Shown in pieces: positions 22,458 through 34,131 of a stretch of 64,000 bases of DNA. Each line of letters begins with the position of its first letter. Within the stretch, counting starts at the first letter, position 1. Origin of the DNA: Cylindrobasidium torrendii FP15055 ss-10 (lineage: Eukaryota > Basidiomycota > Agaricomycetes > Agaricales > Physalacriaceae); the NCBI GenBank assembly GCA_000934385.1, contig KN880463.1:1-64000 (forward strand). Reading direction: 5' to 3'. Below the pieces are notes generated by a model that made no database searches, was not told the origin of the DNA, and saw only the letters and a program-made list of their open reading frames with translations. The position numbers were made by a program, and so were the translations under genes.

Positions 22458-23781
22458 TCACTTCTCCAACGCAGGCGTCTCGTGTCCAATATTGGCCATC
22501 GACGCCGCCGGATAGCGATCACCTGAAAGCTCGATTTCGTTGACAGACTTACGGATTGCAGACACTTCATCTGGAGTCAGCTGGACCTTGAGCCCACCGA
22601 GATTCTCGTCAAGATACTGTTGAAAGTCAGAGTAGGCATCTCAATAGTACTCATTGATGAAAAAGTACATACCTTGACCTTCTTGGTGCCAGGAATAGTC
22701 ACAATATCATTACCTTGAGCGAGAATCCAAGCAAGTGTGACCTGGCCGGGCGTCGCATTGTATTTGGCGCCAATCGATTTGAGAGTGTCGACAAGGGTGA
22801 GGACTTTGGGGAAGTTCTCCCTTGAGAACCTTCATACCGGCGTTAGATTACATGCAAGTAACACGCAGCTACTTATGACTGACTTTGGGATGTTCCTTCG
22901 GAAATCGCCGTCCTCAAAGTCGTCAGGAGATTTGTATTGACCAGTGACAAGACCGCGAGCGAGTGGGGAGTAGGCGACGACCGTGATGCCAAGTTCACGG
23001 CACACATCGAGGGTGCCGTTCTTCTCTATGTCGATGTACAACGGAGAGTATTCGACTTGATAGGCGCTGATGGGATGCACGGCATGAGCGCGCCTCAAAT
23101 CGTTTGCGTTGCACTCAGATATGCCCAAGTATTTGACTTTGCCTTGTCTGTTCGCGATTCTCATTAGATACGACCTATATCAGAGGGAGAACATAACTGA
23201 CTTGACGAGATCGGCCATGGCACCGATGGTGACTTCGATGGGAATGTCCTTTGGTGGCCTAGTCAATCAAGTGTTAGCCTGATATATCAGCACAATGGAA
23301 GGCATCTGCCTCACCGATGAAGATAGTACAATTCAACATGGTCGACCCCCAGGCGCTTGAGGGATTGGTTGAATTCTTTGTGCATGTATTCAGGTGTTCC
23401 ATTTGGCCCTTGCGAAGTGTTGCCGAACTTGGTGGCAAGAAAGATATCATCCCTCTTCCCCGTCTTTGCGAACCTAGATGACCAGCTTGATCAGATAGAG
23501 CTGGGTAAAGAAGAGCACAACTGTGCGTGTACCATTTCCCTAAAAGTTCCTCGGAGTCTCCATAAATGTCGGCGGTATCCCAGTGCCGACATCCAGCATC
23601 ATACGCAGCGTCAAGCACCTGGAATTCCATTGCTGAGTCCGATATCAATGCGTGGGCAACTGGATCCCACCTTGAAGCGGTCCTCATCCGTACCTACAGC
23701 ACCATAGAATGCACCAATTCCCATGGCACCAAAACCAATAGGCGAGATAGAGGTGTTGCCTATCTTGCGAGTTTGCGACAT
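22458..23781 (-). CDS. Aldo-keto reductase, tandem copy 4
   Basis: Fourth member, next to the divergent regulator. The ATG at 23781 gives [20 protein letters not shown], then [17 protein letters not shown]. Tetrad: [30 protein letters not shown]. Then [55 protein letters not shown] and [14 protein letters not shown]. It ends [14 protein letters not shown]-like run (24034-24046) lies farther upstream than in copies 1 and 2. All four copies keep the same intron pattern, so the array arose by DNA-level duplication and not by retroposition. Confidence 0.88.
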
Positions 23782-24400
23782 TGTGTTAGCAGCGGTGATG
23801 ATGGGCAAACGCAAGAAAGATGGTGGGAAGATAAGTAGTGCAGGCTTTTGAGAACGGCCTGAAGCCGACCTATGTCAGCAGGCCGTTTAGTCAGATACCG
23901 GTCAAGCAGATTCGGTTAACGTCAGATAATGCAACACGATCGGGCGCCGGCGCGTCGAACCTCGCGCGTTGGGAATTCAGACGCGTCGCGGTCACGGTAC
24001 GCAGTAGCACGGGTATAGACTGTGATAGAGACTGAGTATAAATATACGAATTTACAGGCGGAAGCTGGCGGGAGTCCGCCCGATGCCTGCAAGTGACAAG
24101 ACGAAAGCTAAGAAGAAGCGAGGACCGAGTGTACAAGTTACCACGCCACTCGAGTAGCCAGTAAGGACATCGTCAGTAGCAATTTGCGAGGGAGTTCGCA
24201 AGAAAAATCTCCGACTGTTGATTTGATTTTCGGCGACGGTTCGGAAAGTTGCGATGGGCGCTGCCAGGCACCTTCGTCAACAATGTATCAGTGATCGCCA
24301 GGCGATCGTGAAGTGCACGAGCTTCGAGGATACAATGTGCATGATGCCACCAATTCGCAGACGGGGTCTGTTTCGGTTTCCGACTTGATTTCATACCATC
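23782..24400. promoter_or_regulatory. Divergent intergenic region, reductase 4 / Zn2Cys6 regulator
   Basis: 619 bp separate the divergent starts of reductase copy 4 and the regulator. An AT-rich TATAAATATA run at about 24034-24046 could serve either side. A shared control region is plausible from layout but not shown. Confidence 0.45.
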
Positions 24401-27400
24401 ATGGCGTCTGCGCCATACTCAACGGATCCATCGCTGCGTCGCCGTCCGCGCGGCGGGGCGCTGTCGTGCGCAGAATGTCGCAGGTACGCAAACGCCGGGC
24501 CGCCTGCTTCCTCGCTGACCGTCGTCTCGCAGACTAAAGCTCAAGTCCGTCGCAATTCATCGTCCGAAATTATTTCTTTTGTGCTAAGAGACATTTCATT
24601 ACAGATGCAGCCGCGTATTTCCCTGCAAGTGCGTGTTTATTGTTCGCATTTTGCTTCCGCTGGCTGACCTAGACACTTGCTCAGTAATTGCGTGAAGAAA
24701 GGTCAGCACGCGTCGGAACTATAGGATTCTGCCTGTATCTCATCCTCGCCCTCAGGCTGCGGTCAAATATGCCCCGATGGTGCGTCGTCCTTATAATCGC
24801 CGCCCAGCGGTGAACTGATCAGTCCAACAGGCTCGCTCACTACAGGCAAGGGCAACCGGTATGCACACCCGAACTGCTTGAAACCTCCCTCATATCCCTG
24901 TCAGCTTCGTTCTTGCAAATACAGAGGAGCTTCACGACAAAATTACGGTGCTCGCGACCCGCGTACGGCAGCTGGAAGATGCATTGGCGCAGTCTCATTC
25001 CAGCAATCACCCCAATACGCAGCACCCACTCCTCAGCGTAGACCTCCTTCAACTTAAGCGGCCTCTCGAAAGGGAGCGCTTCGACGAGCACCCTTCCCCG
25101 CCCGAACCCGTTGAGAACCCAGACGCCATTAACGCTCTTGGATCGCTGTATGTCCCTCTGCGCTCGACTTGGCCATCGCTGACGGCAATGCAGCTCATTA
25201 TCAGAACGAGGCAAATCCTCCTTTTTTGGGCCAGGAGCAAATTCATGGGTGTGTGTTCAGTCTCATCGTACGCCGATTCCCACTCAACATACACCTTAGT
25301 ATCTGCTCAAGGTGAATCCGCTTTAGCTGATCTCGGTCCTTCTATTCATCGTCATAATAGAACGAAGAGGGCTCCGAGGAAGAGCATGAGGAAGTTTCCC
25401 CCTTCCAAATCTCACACCTGCCTTCCGACATCCCATGGCTGGCGCATGTATTTCCCTTTGCGTCTGTCGCCACCAATAATGCGGAGAATATACGAAGGAC
25501 TTTGATAGGCTTTCTTCCCGCGGAAACAGAGGCGTCTCGTCTCTGCCAGCTGTATTATCAACATGCGGCTTGGATGTGTGCATATCGTCTCCTTCCGTCC
25601 CCATCCTACTCATGCATCCACAGGTACACACCTATCACTCATGAAGACTTTCTCCAGACCATCTTCCGCCCAGTGTACGGACAAGGCTCTACCGATGCGG
25701 ACATTCTCAGCCCGCATAATCTTGCACTGCTGTTCATGGTCCTTGCCATGGGGGCGCTCACGGATCTCGACCTGCCTGCACACTCACCTCAGGCAATGCA
25801 GTACTTCCACCTTGGGCGCGCAGCGCTTGCCATAAAGCCCATCTTCGAGGACCAGTCAATACAGGCCATTCAAACCCTGGTGAGCATAACCACATTGGAT
25901 ACGATACTCTTTCATCTCGCTCACTGACTTCAGTTGCTTATGTGCCACTTCATGTTTTGGAACGACGACGGTGCGCGTTGGGTGGTCATGGGACTCATTG
26001 TTAAGCTTGCGCAAGGAGTGAGTATTGCCAGCTCGTTCAATGGCTCAAGCGCTGATGCTCTATTAGGTTGGCCTACGTAAGCCGTCCCACTCCCTGGCGC
26101 TCAGACTGCTTATATCCTGCTTTCAGACCGTGACCCTACAAAATGGGGCTTGGATCCTCAAGAGACATATCGTCGGCGTTGCCTAACGTGGGAAATACTC
26201 ACATACGACTCGTGGCAGGTATATGTCCATCGAGTGGCGTGCGGCTCTCCCAAACTAATGTGACTTCAGAGCCTCACATACGGACGACCCCCATCATTCT
26301 CTATGATTCATGTGGATACGAAGATGCCCCATCAAGAAAACGGGACGCCATCTCCAAACGGCGAGATGTCCTGTGAGTGGCCATCCCTTTTAGTTTTTCA
26401 TGTGCTAAGTTTACCATCAAGTCGAGGCATGGAAACATGCATTTGTTTCGCAAGCGCAGGCACAAGTACACGACCAAGCCTTTGGCGCGCGCCCTCCCAG
26501 TTACAAAACACTTCAGGAGCTTGACAAAAAAGTACGCTCATACTACGTACCGCCTAGTCTGCAAGTCCCTGGCTTCGGGGGCGCAAAACTTGGGCCGGAA
26601 CCGGAGCAACCAACGGCGGAGCTGACAATGCAGCGGTATATCTCGTTTGCTATCAAAGAGATTAGTACGTCGACACTAAGCCCACTCTTCATGCGTAACT
26701 CAGCGTTTATCTTCAGCGCTATTCTACATGCACCGAGGGTTCTTTGCGCAAGCCCTCGATGATAGCCCGAACGACCCTATGGGCAGCAAGTATGCACAAT
26801 CGGTGCTGGCGGCGTACACAAGCGCATGCTCCTTTGTCGGTCTCATTGAGAGTCTGTTCAGGCAGTATCCCCAATTGACTGAGCGGATGTGGTTTTTATT
26901 TACTCATGTTTTCTCGTGCGCAGTGAGTATTTCCATGTTTCGCAAACCGCGCCGTACTCAAGCAGGCCAGATTGTGTTGGGATCTATCGCGGGTAAAGCA
27001 GAGATGGCGCTCGCACCATCGGCGTTGTCACACCTTGAGTCCGCATACCATTTGTTTTCGCAAGTCTCCGAGGTTTCGCGGACAAGCAAGATACTGGTTA
27101 GCCTTCATGTCGTTTTCACTGTGCCATATTGACACCACACGTAGGCGGTGCTATACAAGCTAAAAGAGCGAGCACACGAGGCAATATCCAAGGCTCGAGG
27201 ACACATTCCTCCCACTCAGATGCACTTCGGCATGGGACCACAGCCACTCAAGACGGAGAAGGACGCGGAGTTGGCTGGACTTGGGGGTATGACACGCCTT
27301 GTCCGGCGCGGGACATCCAATCCCTCGTCGCCGTCGTCAAACCAAAGCGCAAGCCCTGTGTCAAACCCTTCCTCGCCGCCGACGAGTAACGAATATATTC

Positions 27401-27846
27401 CGACGCCAACTATTTCTGAAGCAGGATCGCAATGGGCGCTCAATCATCAGCAGCCACATCAACCGCTTCATCTTCAACAACACCAACAACAACCACGGCA
27501 GCAGCACCCGCATCATCACCGACAGCACTCACATTCTCAACAACGGCTGCCTCAGCAGCAGCAACAGTATTCGCCGACACATGTCGCGCAGTATTCACCT
27601 CAGGACCAATATCCTTCGATCGAGGCGGCGTATTCGATGTACTCGGCAGAATACAACGTGCCGCAGACGCAGCACGGGATGGGGTTGGACATGATGCCGA
27701 CCTATTATGGCTTTGATGGTGCGGGGACAATGACGGTGGAAGCCGGGTCTTACAGGATGCAACACCCAGAGGCCTCTGAATTTGCGATGCAGCCAGACCA
27801 TGACCTGACGTTATCGTGGAATAACTTCATGTCACAATACAAGTGA
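24401..27846 (+). CDS. Zn2Cys6 transcription factor with fungal-trans domain
   Basis: Fungal binuclear-zinc regulator, about 850 aa. The DNA-binding domain runs over exon 1 (24401-24483) and five micro-exons: 24533-24544, 24605-24628, 24685-24701, 24756-24779 and 24831-24858 (12, 24, 17, 24 and 28 nt). It then continues from 24905. Spliced in phase it gives CAECRRLKLKCSR, VFPCNNCVKKGCGQICPDG and SLTTGKGNRFVLANTEEL, with all six Cys and the basidiomycete-type SLTTGKGNR linker, then a coiled coil (HDKITVLATRVRQLEDAL). The middle has the fungal-trans domain: YTPITHEDFLQTIFRPVYG, LALLFMVLAMGALTDLDLP, YFHLGRAALAIKPIFED, KWGLDPQETYRRRCLTWE and SLTYGRPPSFSMIHVDTKMP. The C-terminus is Gln/His-rich (27430-27600) and ends SWNNFMSQYK. 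It lies divergent from the reductase array, so it may regulate it. Confidence 0.9.
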
Positions 27847-28515
27847 GGTGCGATACCTTGTTCAATGGGGTTTTGGATGCCGTATGGACATGTTGCTCGA
27901 TTTGTCTGCCTCGTTTTTTGATACCATTATGTTACTGTAAATACTCTATATGTTGTACTATGTACGTATGTGTTTCTTTCCTTTTATTGCTAGCTTTGAC
28001 GCTTTGGATGAATGCGATTCAATCTGGAGATACTACGCGGGCCTGCGGGCTATCGAGGCACGATTGCTGTATCTATAGACATGCGCTGGTGCCGCTCAAA
28101 GCGCTGAAGATGCAAGATAACAACATACACAACGATGTTGTTGCCATCTATAACTTTTGGATACTGAAACCGGAGGACACCTCAGAGAACTCGGTAAAAT
28201 ATGTGTATATGGCCACACAATGCGAATAAACGATTCTAAGAGAATTTCCATTCCCATAAGTTACGACCCAATGCCCCCATATGTATGCCTCCGGTGTATG
28301 GCGGTGCAATGCACCTCATCCCGATTTGACTCGTGCGCCTTTCCCTATTTGGATGTTCAAGATGAGGATCGTCGATCGAGGTTCAATCAATTCCGGATAA
28401 GCAAGACACGGTAAAGAAAGCCAGCCCAACCGGACCAACCAGCGAGTCAACCAACAGCCCTTCCCTGACCCTTGTGAGTCCTGTTCACACTGGGTACTTC
28501 TGATATGTATCCTAA
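27847..28515. other. Intergenic region
   Basis: 3' flank of the regulator and upstream of the monooxygenase relic. No N-terminal FAD-binding (GxGxxG) exon for the relic was found here. Confidence 0.45.
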
Positions 28516-29367
28516 GTGCATGGGAAAGTATGGGGTTTGTCCAAACTGTTGAAAGAGGTTGCACTCTTTGCTAACGTCCTGCCTATTAAGGTCGTTGTCA
28601 CACATCCCATTGTGGGAAAAACGATTATCAATGCCGCCGCGGACACAACAAGGCACGACCTTGCAGGAACGCCGTATAAAGGCTCGTGGTTAGAAAATGG
28701 CGATGCTAACGAACTCCAGTCAACCTTTGCCAAATGGGAGCCTTATGTTTAGGCGCGTGTTGTGTATCCTTTGTTGTGCCCTACTGTGCTAGTATACATG
28801 CGTGAATTTATATCAATGCATCGAAATTCGCTGAAATGGGCGGTCCATATCGTCAAGCCTTTTGAGGCCTTTGTATCGGGGCGGCGCGTTGCTCTACTCG
28901 GTGATGCTGTACGCCTATTTCCTGGTTATACTATTTACTCTTTATCCTCAAGCTCACGCCATGCTTCCAAGTCAAGGAGCTGGCGCGGGCCAAGCCATTG
29001 AGGTATGGCATCACTGATTGACCCACATTTTCGCTATTAACCTCTATATTACAGGATGTTTACATCCTTGCTATACTTCTGGAACATCCCTCCACAAGAA
29101 AGACAATATGAAGAAGCTGAGGTCCTCGCAATCTACGATGACATCCAGCGTCCGTTCGCACGGGACATCGCTCGGAGACCGCACATCGCAGCCAAGACTT
29201 CCTCATTTGCCATCAGCATGGAATCCGGACGCCTTCTTGACAGTGGCAACGTCGATGAGCTTGAAGGACAGGCAAATGTAGTAGACGCGCTGAAGCTCGC
29301 GTCTACTTGGGAAACCCTTGCGCTGTGGTGTAAGCTCTCTAAATGTCCGCCTCAGAAGGATACATGA
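28516..29367 (+). pseudogene. C-terminal relic of a salicylate-hydroxylase-like FAD monooxygenase
   Basis: Pieces of a group A flavoprotein monooxygenase. The order is: VVVTHPIVGKTIINAAA, HDLAGTPYKGSWLENGD and FAKWEPYV; then LKWAVHIVKPFEAFVSGRR with VALLGDA; then, after an intron, HAMLPSQGAGAGQAIE, the second FAD motif (GD..H..P..GQG-type), and DVYILAILLEHPST. A last segment has IYDDIQRPFARDIARRP. These match the C-terminal half of the family. The N-terminal FAD-binding Rossmann motif and substrate domain are absent upstream, and the first ATG (28516) lies within family sequence. The gene is therefore truncated and probably dead, though an undetected short product cannot be excluded. Confidence 0.72.
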
Positions 29368-30045
29368 TGCTGACTGTTGAGGATGATAGCCTGGCATACC
29401 AACATATCAACGATTGAGAGCGATGTTGAAGTTGAACAATTGAACGCGCTGTCTCTATGTTAGAGTCGCTTTGATGAGACTTCCTTGGGCGGGTGCATAT
29501 AGCCGACAGCCAGACGAGACCCACCACTTGTTATCGTGGCAAGCTGTGGCGGCTGGAGATATCGATACTAGAGTTTTTCAATGATTTTACATTTGTACAA
29601 TGCTCAGATATTGGTAATTTGTGCCTGAACCAAAGACATCAAGAGGAATTAACAAGACGCGGTAAGCAAGCGCTTGAATTAGAGCATTGAACTACGATGC
29701 CAGGCTCATTAGACTTTGAAAGCCTTGTCTGCTACGCATTCTTTACTAGTCGTCGACTTGGTCGCTCGAAATTGCTGACAATGATGCTTGTTTCCGGGAC
29801 AAAAATTCCTACTGGACCAAGCTTTCCGGAAATGAGCATGAATATAAATTGGCTTAAGTTCAAAGGTTAGACAATTTGAATTAGACAAAGGACATCTGAT
29901 CGCCGACCTCCATTGCGATCACGTGTAAATAGGTGGCTGTGCATTGTCCTCCACCTTGGCTTCAATCCACCACTTCGTCCGACGCGACGACGGGACATCA
30001 TTTCCCGGTTTTCGCTCCTTCCCGGAATACCTAGACAATCTCGCC
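29368..30045. other. Intergenic region
   Basis: No coding frame with recognisable features. Toward 30000 the sequence becomes CT-rich, as expected for a fungal promoter and leader of the next gene. Confidence 0.4.
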
Positions 30046-30105
30046 TGTAAGTTCTTGATTTTATTGCATTCTTGTTCCTGCTAAATCCACTTGAACATCA
30101 CACAG
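30046..30105 (+). other. Probable intron in the 5' leader
   Basis: A 60-nt GTAAGT...CACACAG unit lies 80 bp before the ATG at 30185, with a CTAAAT-like branch sequence. It fits a leader intron of the following gene. Confidence 0.4.
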
Positions 30106-30184
30106 AATAACCTTACCTCTCGCCACCTTTTGACTGTCCTTCTTGATATTAGCAAATTGCAACGCCGCGCAAAAACAGGATATT

Positions 30185-31327
30185 ATGACGGACGCGAAAA
30201 TGGACGTGGACATGGATGACAGTGGACACGCTCGGTACGATGATGAAATGGAGCCCGCTGGGGTTACTTGGTCGTCGACACAACTTCCCGTCTTCGAAAT
30301 GCTTCAGCACGAGCCATCCAAACGTGTGTTAGATATGCCATTTCATTGCTGCGCAAGCTCATATTCCACAGAGCCCAGTAGTAGTAGTCGAACTATCGAA
30401 GATTGCCATGAACCCGCTTTTGGCCCATGTCCTCGCGACTATCAACCCCGGCGCCGCCCAAGACGCAGTGCAGGAGAGAACGAGGAGCCTCAAGCCAGAG
30501 CGAGCACTGCTCAATCCAAACTGCTCAACAAAGATGCTCTAAAAGCGATGAAATCACATATCCACCAGAGTGTCCAACACGCCAACGCCGAGCTATCACG
30601 CGTCCAACCTCGAAGACAAAGAGCCTTCTGCCCATACACACCACCACTTGTGAAGCGTTACCCTTCCACACCTCCATCTTCGTCCTCGACATCATCCTCT
30701 CAGTCTTCGGTTGGGCTACGTCGATCTATTTCAGTCACCAGTGATACTTCTATGGACGTGGACTCTCCAACATTCGCCCCGCGAAGTCGAGGAATTCAAA
30801 AACGTACATCTTCAACACCTATAATGGCTTCCGCAAGCTCAAAGACCATGCCTCCGCCTACTACACTAGCTCGCCGTTCCTCTGCCGATCTAGCACCCCC
30901 TCGACCGCCGAAAGCTCCGTCCAATCCAGATATGCCTCCGCCATCCGTGAAGATAGATAAGCCACGTCCCCCGGCTCCCGCGAAGGCGGCACTGGCACCC
31001 GTTGAAGCTAAGAATATCGAAAGGCCTGCCCCCAAGCCTGTCGAAAAGCCCACAGTCACCACAAAGGCCACCGGGCCAAGACCACTGGGTATGCGTATCA
31101 TGAACCCCATGCCAGCCCGCCGCCAGCCCGCATCTCAAAAACCATTCAAGACGCCCCTGGTCAAGAATCCACCGCCTCCACCTCCACCAAAGTCGCCTGC
31201 CTCAGAAGATGCGGATATGTCGTTTGAATGTGATTCCCTCGACGATATAGATCCTGCAGCTATAGCCGCCGCTTTGGATGCTGCAGACGAGAAGAATAGG
31301 AAGCAGAAGTCTGGTAGGAGGATGTGA
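30185..31327 (+). CDS. Low-complexity hypothetical protein
   Basis: A single-exon protein of 380 aa from the ATG at 30185 (MTDAKMDVDMDDSGHARYDD). It has Arg-rich (RRRPRRSAGENEE) and Ser-rich stretches, then Pro/Ala-rich segments, a PFKTPLVKNPPPPPPPK patch and an acidic C-terminus (DADMSFECDSLDDIDPAAI). The open frame extends 14 codons upstream but without an ATG. The alternation of basic and acidic patches suggests a disordered nuclear adaptor. The short FKTPL plus acidic tail could be a binding motif. No family was recognised. Confidence 0.6.
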   Translation: MTDAKMDVDMDDSGHARYDDEMEPAGVTWSSTQLPVFEMLQHEPSKRVLDMPFHCCASSYSTEPSSSSRTIEDCHEPAFGPCPRDYQPRRRPRRSAGENEEPQARASTAQSKLLNKDALKAMKSHIHQSVQHANAELSRVQPRRQRAFCPYTPPLVKRYPSTPPSSSSTSSSQSSVGLRRSISVTSDTSMDVDSPTFAPRSRGIQKRTSSTPIMASASSKTMPPPTTLARRSSADLAPPRPPKAPSNPDMPPPSVKIDKPRPPAPAKAALAPVEAKNIERPAPKPVEKPTVTTKATGPRPLGMRIMNPMPARRQPASQKPFKTPLVKNPPPPPPPKSPASEDADMSFECDSLDDIDPAAIAAALDAADEKNRKQKSGRRM

Positions 31328-31464
31328 GTCTGTAAATATGGATACGAAGGGCTCATCTTGTTAGGTCAATGTATATTTGCTATTTCACTACTTAGTCAGT
31401 TCTCTTGCACTTACTTACTCATTCGATACTGTATGCACGGTGTCTAGTCTTTTGGTTTCCGTTG

Positions 31465-33850
31465 TAATCAACCGTGTCTACCGACAGGGTGGGAATGTTG
31501 CATTCAACTTGCACTGGACTTTCGGCAAAGACCGATGTGCACCGATTGCAGCCACCTGCCTCGTTGTGTCGATTGACTTGATGAACCACGCGCGTTCTAC
31601 TACCTACCACCATGATGTCTAATCAGAATGTGCCCGCCGTGGCCTATGCGCCCGAGCATACCACCATTGAGGTTGCTGGGGATATGCTATGTTCGTGCTG
31701 TTTTCAACCAGCGGACGCGGTTGTGCGCCCTCTGAAGCGTTGCTCTGCCTGTCTTCGCGTTTCGTATTGTGAGTCTCCTTCGAATTTAGACTCGTCAATT
31801 TCATGAATTTGCACGGGCGTTAGGCAGTCCTAAATGCCAGAAGTCCGACTGGATACTTCGCCACAAGCAATTCTGTACACAATTCAAAAAGGTCAACGAA
31901 CACGAGAAACATACGGCGAAGCCATCGAACCTCCTCGAGTTGATCAAGCAGAAGGTGTTTGCCTTCATGTATTGCAAAGTGTGAGGAGTCTCATCCGTGC
32001 TAGTCTATCAAGGAGCAAATTCTGAGCACCCACAACTCGGGTCATCCTGAGCCTTGCGCTGCCTGCAGCAACAACATTTTCAAGTGAGCAGCCGTTTGAC
32101 CGATTTGTTTTTAGGCTTAAGTGCATCCGTAGAAAAGAAATTGTATGCCGAGTCTGCTTTCAGACTCCCTACCAAGCGGCGACTGTCAAGTCATTTGAGT
32201 CCTGCCAGGGCTGTGGTATGGCTCGAGTATGCTCTGACAAATGTAAGGAAGCCCTAGGCGGTGTTCATTCTCCAGACGAGTGCGCGATGCTCCGGCTACT
32301 GCGCGCAACTGAACGGGTGAAGATCGATTATCATCTCGACCGCAAGAAATCGTCTGCTTATGAACACCTCATGGCTCCCACCGCAGGCCCGCGTCGGCGC
32401 TATGTGCCACTTGCACGTTACAGCGGCTTGGTTGACTTCAACGAAGACGTCTCGAGGGAATACGCAGATACACCCGATATATCAATCATGTATCGTCGAC
32501 TCGCTGGTACTTTCGAAACGTCTGAGCCTATGGCCGCTGAGGCTGTTGGCCAGTTATCAATGGAGGCTCAGTCCATCGCACTGACTATCATTGCCGGTCT
32601 AGAGGCTAGCGTTCCCGACATCACGACGCGGCGTTCACTGGAGATTCACTTCGTAGGTGCCTCCAATCGCGAGATTTCTACGCGTGCCATGTTGGAGGAA
32701 GTGCTACACCAGTTTCCCGCGCTGAAAGATTTGCGCATCCACTATGTTGGCCCCGAGGCAGACTTCGCGGAGGAAACGGGGCACAACTGGGCATGCAGTG
32801 TATGCCAGGCCCGGGGAAGTAGACGGACGCGCGCGCTTCATGCAGTGCCATATCACGATTTCCTAGCGCAGAACCCGGCTAGGCGCCCCGATCTTGTCGT
32901 TGCCCTAAACACCGGATGGTCAGAGGTAGACACATCGGTCTGGGCTCCTACGCTCCAGGCTATCCTCAAGCTTAAGATCCCAGCCTTGTTCACGGCGTAC
33001 TCGAAGCAGGAGGCCGATCGGGAGCGTTCCTTCCAGCGGCCCGACATGGACTTCATTGTTGATGTTCAGCCTAATAAGTGGAGAGGTGTCATCCCCATTG
33101 TCAACATAGCTCTCAGAGATGATACTGATCACATTGCCGTGTACAGTAGCCAGTACTGGTATATTTTCAAAGGCCGTTAGGATGCCTTACTTCACAAGTA
33201 TCATCGAAACTCAGTCAATCAATGTGCTACGTACAGGCTGATACCACAAAATGTATCTCGCAGAGTCCTTGGATCCAATCAGAGAGCAGAGGTATGACTT
33301 GCACAGGGGTTTTCAGTGCTCAAGACTTTTGAATACCTCCCAACGTTGCGCTTCATACGTTCTGTCAAACAAAAGGAACTGTGATATTTAGTATCCAATG
33401 CACACAGCTTAGTACCGAGCAAGGCAACGCCGCGTACGCGTCCTGTCTGTAAGCCATCCACGGATTGAACGAATGTCATTGTTAGCCACAAGAAAGAAGA
33501 TCCACTGAGTGGCCAGCCGCACATATAAGTTAATAACTCGATCGTGTGCGAGGGACCTGTCACTCGTCTCGTGATCGCGTCGGCGCATCTACGGTCGCGG
33601 CAGAATTTGATGCAATTCGGCAAGCTGCTATACACCTAATGCCCTACCTGTCCTTTAAAACCTGACATCTTGACCATTTTCCTACGTCCCAAATGTGTAC
33701 CAACAGGTTCTGCGGAGCCCTTCGTGGGGCTGCCAGCAGGCCTGGCGGTACGATGAGGACTGCACGACGTCCCTTGGGTCTTCAAGCTTCAAGATTCATC
33801 AAGAATGAACGGTGTATTGCACATGAATTGAATATCAATGCGGAGTAGCA
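31465..33850. repeat. Segmental direct duplication, copy A
   Basis: A block of about 2.4 kb containing one MYND-type gene plus its 5' and 3' flanks. It is matched by copy B at about 34005-36333, offset by roughly 2.5 kb. Shared flank words include CCGACAGGG (31481 and 34021), GTATCATCG after each stop codon, CACTGAGTGGCCAG, and AATATCAATGCGG near each right end. The right flank remains clearly alignable though non-coding. Confidence 0.8.
31612..33180 (+). CDS. MYND / MSS51-like zinc-finger protein, copy A
   Basis: About 430 aa, the first of two tandem paralogues. Exon 1 starts at the double ATG 31612/31615. MYND finger: CSCCFQPADAVVRPLKRC, then CSAC, then SYC, and after the first intron SPKCQKSDWILRHKQFC. 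A second Cys/His cluster follows (EPCAACSNNIF, VCRVCFQTP, CQGCGMARVCSDKCKE), as in MSS51-type proteins. The C-terminal domain has SLEIHFVGASNREISTRAML, ALKDLRIHYVGPEADF and RPDLVVALNTGWSEVD, resembling the conserved C-terminal domain found in fungal MYND/MSS51-like proteins. Yeast Mss51 acts on mitochondrial COX1 translation, but many basidiomycete homologues are of unknown role, so that function is not transferred. No mitochondrial presequence is evident. Confidence 0.8.
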
Positions 33851-34131
33851 TACTGTGTTAGTCGCCTCGTTGCCATCTTAATCGACCGTGTCACCCTGGC
33901 AAGGTCACTGTCCTTCGCCGCCCTAACCGATTACAGTACCTCATTGTATGTACGTGCTGAAATCATATGGTTCCTCTACAGAAAAAAATCGACCGCGTCC
34001 ACCGACATAGACTCGGTCCACCGACAGGGCGAAATGTCTTTGTGATGGGACCTGAATTGACCGACAAGCACCGATTGTAGCCACTTGCCTTGCTGGGTTT
34101 ACTGATAACCACCAACGTCCATCTTACAACT
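33181..34131. other. Flank of copy A and upstream flank of copy B
   Basis: Non-coding DNA, homologous from 33181 to about 33850 to the 35707-36333 flank of copy B. Minus-strand frame 33279-33635 is open here, but indels break it in the other copy, so it is unlikely to be coding. A TTTAAAACC motif near 33653 is kept in both. Confidence 0.5.

Noticed and set aside
33279..33635. Minus-strand frame of 118 codons in the MYND flank
   Set aside because: Indels disrupt it in the duplicated copy, so the conservation there is not protein-coding.
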